From NCBI RefSeq assembly GCF_029868325.1, contig NZ_JARWNW010000086.1:1-36894 (forward strand): a stretch of 36,894 bases of DNA, given 5' to 3'. The notes below the pieces were generated by a model. That model saw only the letters and a program-made list of their open reading frames with translations. It had not been told where the DNA came from and made no database searches. This DNA comes from Nocardia carnea. GTDB lineage: Bacteria > Actinomycetota > Actinomycetes > Mycobacteriales > Mycobacteriaceae. Positions 1 through 6,423 of this stretch are shown here, piece after piece. Numbering within the stretch: the stretch's first letter is position 1; each line of letters begins with the position of its first letter. The position numbers were made by a program, and so were the translations under genes.

Positions 1-650
1 CGATCGGTGTCGTAGACCGCGACCGCGCCCGGTGCGCGCGTGCTGAGTCCGTCCTCATGGCTGTAGGCCACGATTTCGGTGAAGCCCCGGCAGGAGGCGA
101 ACGCCGCGGCGAGCACCGTGGCATCGCGGTCCCCCACCCCCAGGGCATAGATGGCGTCGGCGAACTCGCCGGTGGTTTCGGCGGTATCGAGCCGGCCGGC
201 CAGTTCGTCGGCCGGTGCACTGAACCCCGCGACCTCGGCCGCCTCGGCCGGGCCCAGCGCAGTGAGCAGCGGGCGGGCCAGCGCCTCCGCCGAACCGTCG
301 CACCAGATCGTCGCGATCTCGAAACTGTCCCCGTCGCGTACCGCCAGGGCATGCTGTTCGCCGCGGCGGGCCAGGCACAGCCGCAAGGTGCGGTCCTCGG
401 CGAAGCCGCGGGCCACCAGCTCGCGATCCGGTTGCGCCAGTACGAGCAATGCCTGCCCGGTCTCGGGGTCGACATCGCCTTCGGTATCGAAAACGCCCGC
501 CGCGGTGAGCTCGACAACGGCGCGCTCGCGGGCCGCCTGCCACTCCTCATAGGAGTCCTGCTGCGGTCCTACAGCGAGTACAAGGGGCAGGGTCTGCACA
601 CCCAGGCGCTCGGCGACCGCGAGCAGCGCATCGTTGGTCAGGGTCGTCAC
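1..650 (-). CDS. EspG-family ESX secretion chaperone (C-terminus off window)
   Basis: EspG proteins are cytosolic chaperones that bind PE-PPE heterodimers and keep them soluble until export by an ESX system. The visible 216 residues read as an EspG of the Nocardia type: an N-terminal LTNDALLAVAERLGV stretch, a central segment with LRLCLARRGEQHALAVRDGD, and the diagnostic run SCRGFTEIVAYSHEDG followed by RAPGAVAVYDTD at the window edge. The start is GTG at 648-650, preceded by GGAGG, and it overlaps the TGA of the upstream PPE gene in a GTGA junction, which implies translational coupling. It is the last visible gene of the EspD-YbaB-EspC-EspA-PE-PPE-EspG operon, the place expected for a chaperone of the PE/PPE pair. 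The family call is confident; the exact client is inferred from position. Confidence 0.85.
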   Translation of the reverse strand, partial: MTTLTNDALLAVAERLGVQTLPLVLAVGPQQDSYEEWQAARERAVVELTAAGVFDTEGDVDPETGQALLVLAQPDRELVARGFAEDRTLRLCLARRGEQHALAVRDGDSFEIATIWCDGSAEALARPLLTALGPAEAAEVAGFSAPADELAGRLDTAETTGEFADAIYALGVGDRDATVLAAAFASCRGFTEIVAYSHEDGLSTRAPGAVAVYDTD

Positions 651-1645
651 GACGTACCTCCAGCCCGGGACCCCGGCGCGGGAGCCGCCGGTTCGACACC
701 GCCGAGTACCGCGGGCGCGGCCCGCAATTCCTTCTCGGCACCGAGGCGATCGCTTTCGTCACCGGGGAGTCCGGCGCGTGGGAAGCGGGATGTGTCCTGA
801 GACGATCCGCCGGCACCTGCGGACGCGCCGGGTGCCAGCGGGGCCGCCTGGGACGAGGCTCCGGTGGTGGCGGCCGGGGTCGTATGCGGGGTCGGTTCCG
901 GCGTCGTTGCCGATTGTGCGTAGAGCGGCGCGCTGTAGGCGGTGGGCACCCGCGGTACGGCGGCCGGGATCGGGACGGCGCCGATACCCATCGACCCCAG
1001 CGGCATACCGCCCCGGACACCCGGCGCCGATGGGGGCGCGGCAGTCGCGGCGGCCGCGGCATGCTCGGCGGCCAGCGCGGTCTCCGGTGCCACCACCGGC
1101 GGTGCGGTCTGCTGCCACGGCAGCGCGAGGGGTTCGGTGGCCTTCTCGTAGTTCTCCATGACCCGGGAGGCCACGGCCTTCGCGACGTCGGAATCCTTGT
1201 CCGCCTCGGCGGCAACGGCTTTGATCGGCGCACCCACCATTGCGCCGACCGATTCCAGCATGCGCTGGACCTGCTGGATCTGTTCGATATCCGCGGTATG
1301 CGGCATCGCCAGCCGCGCCACTTCGTAGGCCGCGACCTGCGCCTGGAACCGCGCCGCGTTGGCGGCGGCGGCGCCCGCCGCTTCCACCAGCCAATCCCGC
1401 AGTGTCGAAATACGCTGCAATACTTCGCTACTGCGGCCGGATCCCCATGCGCCACGAATTTCGACGACGGCCTTCTCGTACTCCACCACCGCAGCACCCA
1501 AGGACGCGGCCAGACGTGTCCAGGCCTGCACGGCCTCGGCCATCGGCACCGAGCCCGCACCGGTGGTGAGCTCGCGGGCCAGCCGGTCGGCCGGACGCGC
1601 AGGCCACACCACACCGGTGAAGCCGGGTCGTGGTGGTTCGATCAT
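647..1645 (-). CDS. PPE-family protein (ESX substrate)
   Basis: PPE proteins fold as long helical bundles, pair with a PE partner and are exported by ESX systems. The 332-residue product starts MIEPPRPGFTGVVW, the usual Nocardia-type PPE opening. It has a WxG motif at about W67-G69 (GAWGSG) between helices, and a helical PPE domain to about residue 150. After that comes a Pro/Ala-rich tail with low complexity (TTPEPTPHTTPAATTG). In-frame upstream starts exist at 1669 (ATG) and 1675 (GTG). I chose 1645 because it matches the family N-terminus and has AAGGA about 11 nt upstream. The PE gene lies 41 nt upstream and the EspG gene overlaps the stop codon. PE, PPE and EspG in a row is the classical substrate-chaperone arrangement. 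Confidence 0.87.
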   Translation of the reverse strand: MIEPPRPGFTGVVWPARPADRLARELTTGAGSVPMAEAVQAWTRLAASLGAAVVEYEKAVVEIRGAWGSGRSSEVLQRISTLRDWLVEAAGAAAANAARFQAQVAAYEVARLAMPHTADIEQIQQVQRMLESVGAMVGAPIKAVAAEADKDSDVAKAVASRVMENYEKATEPLALPWQQTAPPVVAPETALAAEHAAAAATAAPPSAPGVRGGMPLGSMGIGAVPIPAAVPRVPTAYSAPLYAQSATTPEPTPHTTPAATTGASSQAAPLAPGASAGAGGSSQDTSRFPRAGLPGDESDRLGAEKELRAAPAVLGGVEPAAPAPGSRAGGTS

Positions 1646-1686
1646 CGCTGGGAAATATCCTTCGCTCATCGGCACTGCGGGAGCCG

Positions 1687-2019
1687 TCAGGCCTTGGGCC
1701 CGCCGAGGTCGGCGGCGTTATCGGTTTCCATACCGTCGAACCGGGTCGTGCTGAGCCGCAACGTGGCCGCAAGTTTGCGCATTTCCTGCACACCGGCCTG
1801 GGCACTGGTCAGATAGGACGCCGCCACATCGTTGTGGGTCTGCGACGCCCGGCCCGAAACCTCGTCCGAACCCGCCGGAACCACGGTCAGTGCGTCCTGG
1901 ACCGCCGCCAGATCGGCGGCGAGCCGATCGGCCAGCGCATCCAGGCCCGACGATGCCTTCCCGGCCGCGGCCGGGTCGAATCGGACCCCGTCGTACACCT
2001 CACCCATCTCGTTCTCCAT
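1687..2019 (-). CDS. PE-family protein (ESX substrate)
   Basis: This 110-residue helical-hairpin protein resembles the PE domain. An N-terminal helix (FDPAAAGKASSGLDALADRL) is followed by the PE-like turn VVPAGSDEVSG and a second helix with AASYLTSAQAGVQEMRKLA. PE proteins heterodimerise with PPE partners through their helical bundles and carry the export signal. I saw no canonical YxxxD/E at the extreme C-terminus (it ends NAADLGGPKA), so the signal may be atypical or supplied by the partner. The start at 2019 is supported by AGGAGGG seven nt upstream. It sits directly upstream of the PPE gene and 35 nt downstream of the EspA-like gene, in one minus-strand operon. Confidence 0.82.
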   Translation of the reverse strand: MENEMGEVYDGVRFDPAAAGKASSGLDALADRLAADLAAVQDALTVVPAGSDEVSGRASQTHNDVAASYLTSAQAGVQEMRKLAATLRLSTTRFDGMETDNAADLGGPKA

Positions 2020-2054
2020 GAGACCCTCCTGTGTGTCCTGGTTACCGGCTCGCG

Positions 2055-3482
2055 TCAGAGCGTGAGTTCCTTGTCCGGCGGGGGTTCCGAGGTCGATTCC
2101 GCGGCGCCGACCACCGGTACCGCGATACCTTCGATCGGGCCGACCACTTCGTCACCGTGTTCGGCCGAGACCGCGCCACGCGCCGCACCGTCGGTGACCG
2201 ATTCGCCGTCGCGCGCCATCCCCGCGGCACCCATACCCGCACCCATCGGCATATAGCCGGGGCTGTTGCCACCGGCCGAACTCGTTCCCGCGGGAGTTGC
2301 CGCGGACGACATACCCGCGACCGACCCCGGCGACGTGGCGCCGAGCGCTCCGACGGGACCGAGCGGGCCGGGCGCCGCCACCTTGGATCCGGGGAACGCA
2401 CCGAGCGGAGCGGGAGCAGCACCCACCGCACCACCGGCACCGAGACCCCCGCCGGCCCCCAGGGCACCCGGGCTACCGGGCTCATCGGTATCCGGTGCGC
2501 CGGGCTCACCGTTGCCGGGCTCACCGCCCAGCGGTTTCGGTGCGGACAGCGCGGTATTCGCGGGCGCCAGTTTGCCCAGCGCCTGCACGGCCTGGCTCGC
2601 GGAGCTGATCAGCGGCGTGACCATACCGATCATCTGCATGAGCTGGTTCATCTGCTGGCTCGGATCGACCCCGGTCGGCGCATTGGTGATCTTCACCTTC
2701 TCGCCGGTCTGCGTCAGTGCGGCACCTTCGACGCCGAGCTCGGACTTGGTTTTGACGGTGATGGCCAGCGCTTCGGTCGCCGCCTCGATCGCCGACGCCA
2801 CCAGGTAGGCCGCACCGCCACCGGATGACGCGTAGAGCGGGGCGAGCGCCAGTTTCGCGGAGAACGCACCGATCACCACCGCCATTTCCCCGCGGCCGAT
2901 CGCGACGCTGGTCGCCCCCTTGGCGAGATGCAGTTTCTCCCCGGTGCTCTGCGCCTCGAGCTTCGCGGCATCGGTCTGCGCCTGCCCCGCCTTCTCCGCG
3001 GCCTCCATGGCCCCCATCCCCTGCCACAGGCTCATCGCGGTCTGCAACGCGGAGGTACCGACCTGCATCACCGTCTGCATCACTGTCGACACCTGCGACA
3101 GCAGCTGCGTCGGATCCACACCCGGCGGCGGGGCCGGCGCGGCCGCCGGATCGCCCGCAGCGGAAGCCTGGGCAGGAGCCGGCGCCGGCGCGCCCAACTG
3201 CCCGGAACCGAAGGCCGCCGCCAGATCGGTGAGCGGCCGCATGAGCGCGCTCAGGTCGAGCATCGGCAGCGGCGGCAGCTCCGGCAGCCCGGGCAGGTGA
3301 CCGAACGCCGGCAGCTCCGGCAGATTCGGCAGGCCCATGCTGCCGAGGATGTCGTTCACCGGCATATCGAGCATGGGCGCGAGCGCGCTGCCCCGAAGCA
3401 GCTCGAGGACGGTCGGGTCCAGGGGATCCGCGCCGGCCGGCGGCTGGGCGCCCGGGAGCGGGGCCGCTCCTGGAGTGCTCAT
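2055..3482 (-). CDS. EspA-like ESX-associated secreted protein
   Basis: This 475-residue protein is of low overall complexity. Residues 1-110 are Leu/Pro-rich with repeated LPxLP-type motifs. A helical middle (about 120-300) contains a hydrophobic stretch around VVIGAFSAKLALAPLYASSGGGAAYLVASAI. The tail is Gly/Ala/Pro-rich with a GYMPMGAGMGAAGM segment like those ending many secreted Esp and PPE proteins. I call it EspA-like because of size, the hydrophobic middle, the Met/Gly tail and its place directly after an EspC-like gene; in M. tuberculosis espA, espC and espD form one operon. Its ATG overlaps the EspC-like stop (ATGA at 3479-3482). Sequence identity to EspA itself was not tested, so the name is an analogy. 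An unrelated ESX substrate with a similar build is possible. Confidence 0.6.
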   Translation of the reverse strand: MSTPGAAPLPGAQPPAGADPLDPTVLELLRGSALAPMLDMPVNDILGSMGLPNLPELPAFGHLPGLPELPPLPMLDLSALMRPLTDLAAAFGSGQLGAPAPAPAQASAAGDPAAAPAPPPGVDPTQLLSQVSTVMQTVMQVGTSALQTAMSLWQGMGAMEAAEKAGQAQTDAAKLEAQSTGEKLHLAKGATSVAIGRGEMAVVIGAFSAKLALAPLYASSGGGAAYLVASAIEAATEALAITVKTKSELGVEGAALTQTGEKVKITNAPTGVDPSQQMNQLMQMIGMVTPLISSASQAVQALGKLAPANTALSAPKPLGGEPGNGEPGAPDTDEPGSPGALGAGGGLGAGGAVGAAPAPLGAFPGSKVAAPGPLGPVGALGATSPGSVAGMSSAATPAGTSSAGGNSPGYMPMGAGMGAAGMARDGESVTDGAARGAVSAEHGDEVVGPIEGIAVPVVGAAESTSEPPPDKELTL

Positions 3483-3796
3483 GATCCGGGATTCACCGCG
3501 CCGATATTCGCCGCATTACCCGCGTCGGTGAGCTCGTAGTTCGCGGCGGCCTGATGCGCGGTGAGCGCGGTACCGGCGTGCACCGCGGCGAGTTCGGCGA
3601 CCGAGGACAGATGGTTGGCCTGCGCGTAGGCGAATGCGATCAGGAATTCCTGGCCGATGAGCCCGAACGCTGGTACCGCGAACCCGACCGTCGCCGCCTG
3701 ATCGACGCCGGCGGTGGTGGCGATTCCGGCGGCCATGGCCGCGGATTCGCTGCCATACAGGCGAACCGCATCAGGTACAACATGCACGTTGTTCAT
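3479..3796 (-). CDS. EspC-family type VII secretion target
   Basis: This small helical-hairpin protein (105 residues from ATG 3796) has the pattern of the EspC family (DUF2580, type VII secretion target). It opens VHVVPDAVRLYGSES, has a Gly/Val-rich turn (VGFAVPAFGLIGQEF), then a long second helix ending in AANYELTDAGNAANI. YELTD fits the YxxxD/E export signature near the C-terminus. EspC is co-secreted with EspA by ESX-1 in mycobacteria. An open frame extends upstream to a TTG near 3841. I prefer ATG 3796 because family members begin just before HVVPDAV, but no good ribosome site is visible, so the start is uncertain. The stop overlaps the start of the EspA-like gene. Confidence 0.75.
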   Translation of the reverse strand: MNNVHVVPDAVRLYGSESAAMAAGIATTAGVDQAATVGFAVPAFGLIGQEFLIAFAYAQANHLSSVAELAAVHAGTALTAHQAAANYELTDAGNAANIGAVNPGS

Positions 3797-3895
3797 GTCT
3801 TGTGTCCAATCCCGAAACATCCCACAATGTTTCGTCGTCAACGGTACCCAGCGGGTACCTCCGGCCGGGACCGCCGACCGGTTAACAGTCGGTGA

Positions 3896-4195
3896 CTACC
3901 TCGTGCTTTCCGAATTGAAGGTGTCGATCAGGGCGGCCTTCTCGGCGATCGCCCGCGCGGCGGCCGCCCGCGCGGTCTCGACCAGCGTTTTCTCGAACTC
4001 GCCGGGACTCAGTTTGTTGATCCCACCGGTGAAGTGCAGCCCGACGGGGGCGGCGTTTCCGTCCACCTCCACCGTCACCGAACCGTCCGGCGAGGTCTCG
4101 CCGACCACGATCGCGCCCATCGCTTCCTGCAGGTCGGTCAGCCGATAGACCTGCTGCTGAACCCGGGCGATGAGTTCGTCCATCGTTTCGACCAT
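3896..4195 (-). CDS. YbaB/EbfC-family protein (EspL-like)
   Basis: This 99-residue protein has the YbaB/EbfC layout: an N-terminal helix with Gln/Arg (LIARVQQQVYRLTDLQEAMG), a short beta strand pair (VTVEVDGNAAPVGLHF) and a C-terminal helix (FEKTLVETARAAAARAIAEKAALI). Free-standing YbaB proteins bind DNA. In ESX loci, YbaB-fold proteins such as EspL and EspD sit beside substrates and are thought to help stabilise or export them, so a secretion-accessory role is more likely here. The start at ATG 4195 has GAGGGG upstream. The gene lies 27 nt after the EspD-like gene and 99 nt before the EspC-like start. A nucleoid-type role cannot be excluded from sequence alone. Confidence 0.75.
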   Translation of the reverse strand: MVETMDELIARVQQQVYRLTDLQEAMGAIVVGETSPDGSVTVEVDGNAAPVGLHFTGGINKLSPGEFEKTLVETARAAAARAIAEKAALIDTFNSESTR

Positions 4196-4222
4196 GACAT
4201 CCCCTCGAAATCCCTTCCGGAC

Positions 4223-4576
4223 CTAGACAGAACGGAGCCAGCTCTCCGGTTCGGTCTCGTACTCCTGCTCCTGCACCAACTCCTGGCGGGCGACCTGCTC
4301 CTCGGTCGGCAGACCCGCCAGCTTCAGCATTTCGCTGGTGAAACCCGCTTCCTGCAGCTGTTTACGGCGCTCGAGGCCGGCGCGGGCCGCGGACTGTTTG
4401 CACAGCCGCAACAGCTCACCGGCCAGGGCATCGGGGTCGCGGCGGAGTTCACCGGGCTCGACGGATACCGCTACGGGCAAGCCCGTTTCAGTGGTCCGGA
4501 TCCGGATGGAGCCGGTGAGCGAATGGGCGGTGAACTCGGTGGGAAACTCGAGGCCCCCCGGACTGTCCGCGCTCAT
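4223..4576 (-). CDS. EspD-like ESX accessory protein (YbaB-related)
   Basis: This is a 117-residue protein. The central part (TGSIRIRTTETGLPVAVSVEPGELRRDPDALAGELLRLCKQSA) resembles the degenerate YbaB fold of mycobacterial EspD: a beta pair, then a helix of the type LASEILxxADLARQKAQ. The C-terminal part (AGLPTEEQVARQE) recalls the EspD tail with GLPSPEEAAAAE. EspD stabilises EspA and EspC in the cytosol. The start was set to ATG 4576, which is preceded by AGGAGGAGG; the frame is open to 4642 but nothing supports a longer protein. It is the first gene of the minus-strand operon that continues into EspC-like and EspA-like genes, so context and fold agree. The EspD name is by similarity only. 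Confidence 0.65.
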   Translation of the reverse strand: MSADSPGGLEFPTEFTAHSLTGSIRIRTTETGLPVAVSVEPGELRRDPDALAGELLRLCKQSAARAGLERRKQLQEAGFTSEMLKLAGLPTEEQVARQELVQEQEYETEPESWLRSV

Positions 4577-5271
4577 CGTCCTCCTCCTGTGTCGATGGTG
4601 GCGCGGGGCCGAGGCCCCGACGCCCCCGGAACTTCGTTCCACCGGCGTGGTCGCTGCCGAGCCCGAACGTGCACCGTTCCCGGACCGCGGTCACGAGAAG
4701 TATGGATCGCGCAGGTGAACCGGGGGTTACCAACCAGTATGGCAAGTGGCGGGTATCCGTGCATACTCGGATAACGAGACGTTCCGGAAACTGGTTGCCA
4801 GCACTGGGAATATGTCTCACACCCGCCCGCCCGGCCCGGATATACGCTGGCGCAGTCCAATCCCGGGACTCCCACCCCCGGACCCCACAACTGAACAACG
4901 ACCCGGCCGAAACGGCCCGTGTCGGCATGCCGCACCGCGGCACCGCCCGACCGCGGCCGCTCGGTAATATGCGCTGCTCTCACGCACGGATATCGCATCC
5001 CCACAGAACCCTCCTGACCTTCTGCGCTCCCCACGGCGGCACGTCACCCCAGATCGCTCGACCGGGTTTTCCCGACCGGCGCCACTTCTGTTAACAGTGT
5101 GCCTGTCGATCCGGCCGTGCCGGAAGTCTTTTCCGCGCCGCAACGCGATTACCCAGGTCGACACGAGAACGGCGCACGTCCACATATCCGCCGCGCCGAC
5201 CGCGGAACGCCGGATTCGCCCCTCGGGCCCGATAACCTGATCTACGTGTACGAACGGACGGAAGATCCGCA
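4577..5271. other. Non-coding region between the Esp operon and the MORN gene
   Basis: This is about 695 bp without a convincing gene. Frames on the minus strand (4573-5034, 4817-5272) give Arg/Gly/Pro-rich translations with no family features and no ribosome sites. It must hold the minus-strand promoter of the EspD-like operon and the plus-strand promoter of the MORN gene. CATACT hexamers near 4700 and 4736 on the minus strand could be -10 elements, but I found no good -35 partner. Composition is less GC-skewed around 4690-4830 than in the coding sequence. Confidence 0.5.
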
Positions 5272-5619
5272 ATGAGGCGTATCGACCTGAACTCGGATGC
5301 CACCTGGATCGGCGACGATCTACGGCTCGAGTACGGCGGCGAACCGTTCACCGGAGAGGTGGTAGAGGAACTCGTACCGGGACAGCTGCTGTCCCAGGAG
5401 TTCTACGTCGACGGCCTCCCACACGGCAGCACCCGCGAATGGTGGCCGGACGGCCGGTTGAAGTCCGAAGGTGAGAACTATCGGGGCAAACCGTGCGGGG
5501 TGATGCGACGCTGGCATCCTGACGGCCGGCCGGCCACCGCGACCCTCTACGACAACCACGGCGAATCCGTGGCCGTCCGAGACTGGCCCCACCTCGGACT
5601 GCAGGCGCCGAGCCCGTGA
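5272..5619 (+). CDS. MORN-repeat (YwqK-type) protein
   Basis: This 115-residue protein is made of MORN_2-type strands: PFTGEVVEELVPGQLLSQEFYVDGLPHG, then STREWWPDGRLKSEGENYRGKPCG, then VMRRWHPDGRP. The repeated pattern is G-x-x-x-x-W-(H/W)PDGR-L-K-x-E. Such proteins are annotated as YwqK-family antitoxins; in Bacillus subtilis ywqK lies next to the T7SS/LXG-type toxin YwqJ. Lying between two T7SS cassettes, it could be an orphan immunity protein, which is an inference. ATG 5272 has GGAAG seven nt upstream. It is the only plus-strand gene in the first 25 kb and converges on the EspG gene, with 9 bp between the ends. Confidence 0.75.
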   Translation: MRRIDLNSDATWIGDDLRLEYGGEPFTGEVVEELVPGQLLSQEFYVDGLPHGSTREWWPDGRLKSEGENYRGKPCGVMRRWHPDGRPATATLYDNHGESVAVRDWPHLGLQAPSP

Positions 5620-5628
5620 GGGTACGGA

Positions 5629-6423
5629 TCAATTCCCCAAGCTGGTCCGCTCGTCCTTGATCGCCCGCACGACATCCGCGATCTGCCGGTTGAGCACACC
5701 CACCATACGTTTGCGGTCCACCGCCAGCACGGTCGCCGGATTTCCCGAGACGATCAGATAGCGGCCGTCGCCGGTGATATCACGCCAGCCGAGACTGCGC
5801 CGCCGGATTCCACGCGGGCCGAGTCGAGAGTATCCTTGCGCAACCGTTATCGTCCCGGTCAGATCGGCCGATGCGGCACCGAACGATTCGCCGATCACCG
5901 CCGGTTCGTCGTCACGATGCAGCACCGTCGGGCCTGCACGAGGCCGATCCATTCGATCCCCTCCGGCGCCGCCGGTAAGAGTGAAATCCGGGTGCCGCCC
6001 CGCCCCGACCTCGGGCAGGGCGCCGACCACCGCATCGGCCAGACCTATTACGCCGTGCTCGGTCAGGGTGAATCCTTCGGCGTGCCACAGGGTCCGCCCC
6101 GGCTTCTGGATCACCATATGGGCGTTATCGCCCTTGCGTGCGGCCAGAATCCTGATGGAGCGTTCGGCATTCTGAAGATCGTGACCATCGAACCCGCGTA
6201 CCACGATTCGGATATCCGGTTGCGCCATGGTCGCGAGGATTTCCGCCAGTTCCGGTCCGTAGCGCGATCGGACTCGTGCGGCCGCCTCGATCCGCGCGCG
6301 CCGGTGATCATGGTGGCGGCCGGGCTCACTGGTGAATACGAAAGGGTCCGGAAGGTAACCCTCTTTCGTAGATTCCCAGGCCGCGACGAATTCGATATCC
6401 GTGAACGTCCACGTACGGCTCAC
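5629..6423 (-). CDS. EspG-family ESX secretion chaperone
   Basis: This is a 264-residue EspG-type chaperone. The N-terminus MSRTWTFTDIEFVAAWE followed by LPDPFVF is the usual EspG opening. Residues about 45-130 contain IRIVVRGFDG and WHAEGFTLTEHGVIGLADAVV, in the positions of the EspG central sheet. The C-terminus has the typical ITGDGRYLIVSGNPATVLAVD run. The chosen start is GTG 6421-6423, which overlaps the TGA of the upstream EspB-like gene in a GTGA junction. An open frame continues upstream inside that gene but is a shadow. EspG normally binds the tip of a PPE domain, and here the only neighbour that could be the client is the fused PE-PPE protein. Confidence 0.88.
   Translation of the reverse strand: MSRTWTFTDIEFVAAWESTKEGYLPDPFVFTSEPGRHHDHRRARIEAAARVRSRYGPELAEILATMAQPDIRIVVRGFDGHDLQNAERSIRILAARKGDNAHMVIQKPGRTLWHAEGFTLTEHGVIGLADAVVGALPEVGAGRHPDFTLTGGAGGDRMDRPRAGPTVLHRDDEPAVIGESFGAASADLTGTITVAQGYSRLGPRGIRRRSLGWRDITGDGRYLIVSGNPATVLAVDRKRMVGVLNRQIADVVRAIKDERTSLGN

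Noticed and set aside
634..1161. Plus-strand frames opposite the PPE gene
   Set aside because: Shadow frames; the minus strand has the PE-PPE-EspG order with proper ribosome sites.
4690..4750. Promoter of the EspD-like operon at CATACT hexamers
   Set aside because: No acceptable -35 box at 16-19 bp for either hexamer, so it is not listed as a feature.
4573..5034. A 153-residue minus-strand frame upstream of the EspD-like gene
   Set aside because: No ribosome site, biased Arg/Gly/Pro translation, and overlap with the EspD-like start region.
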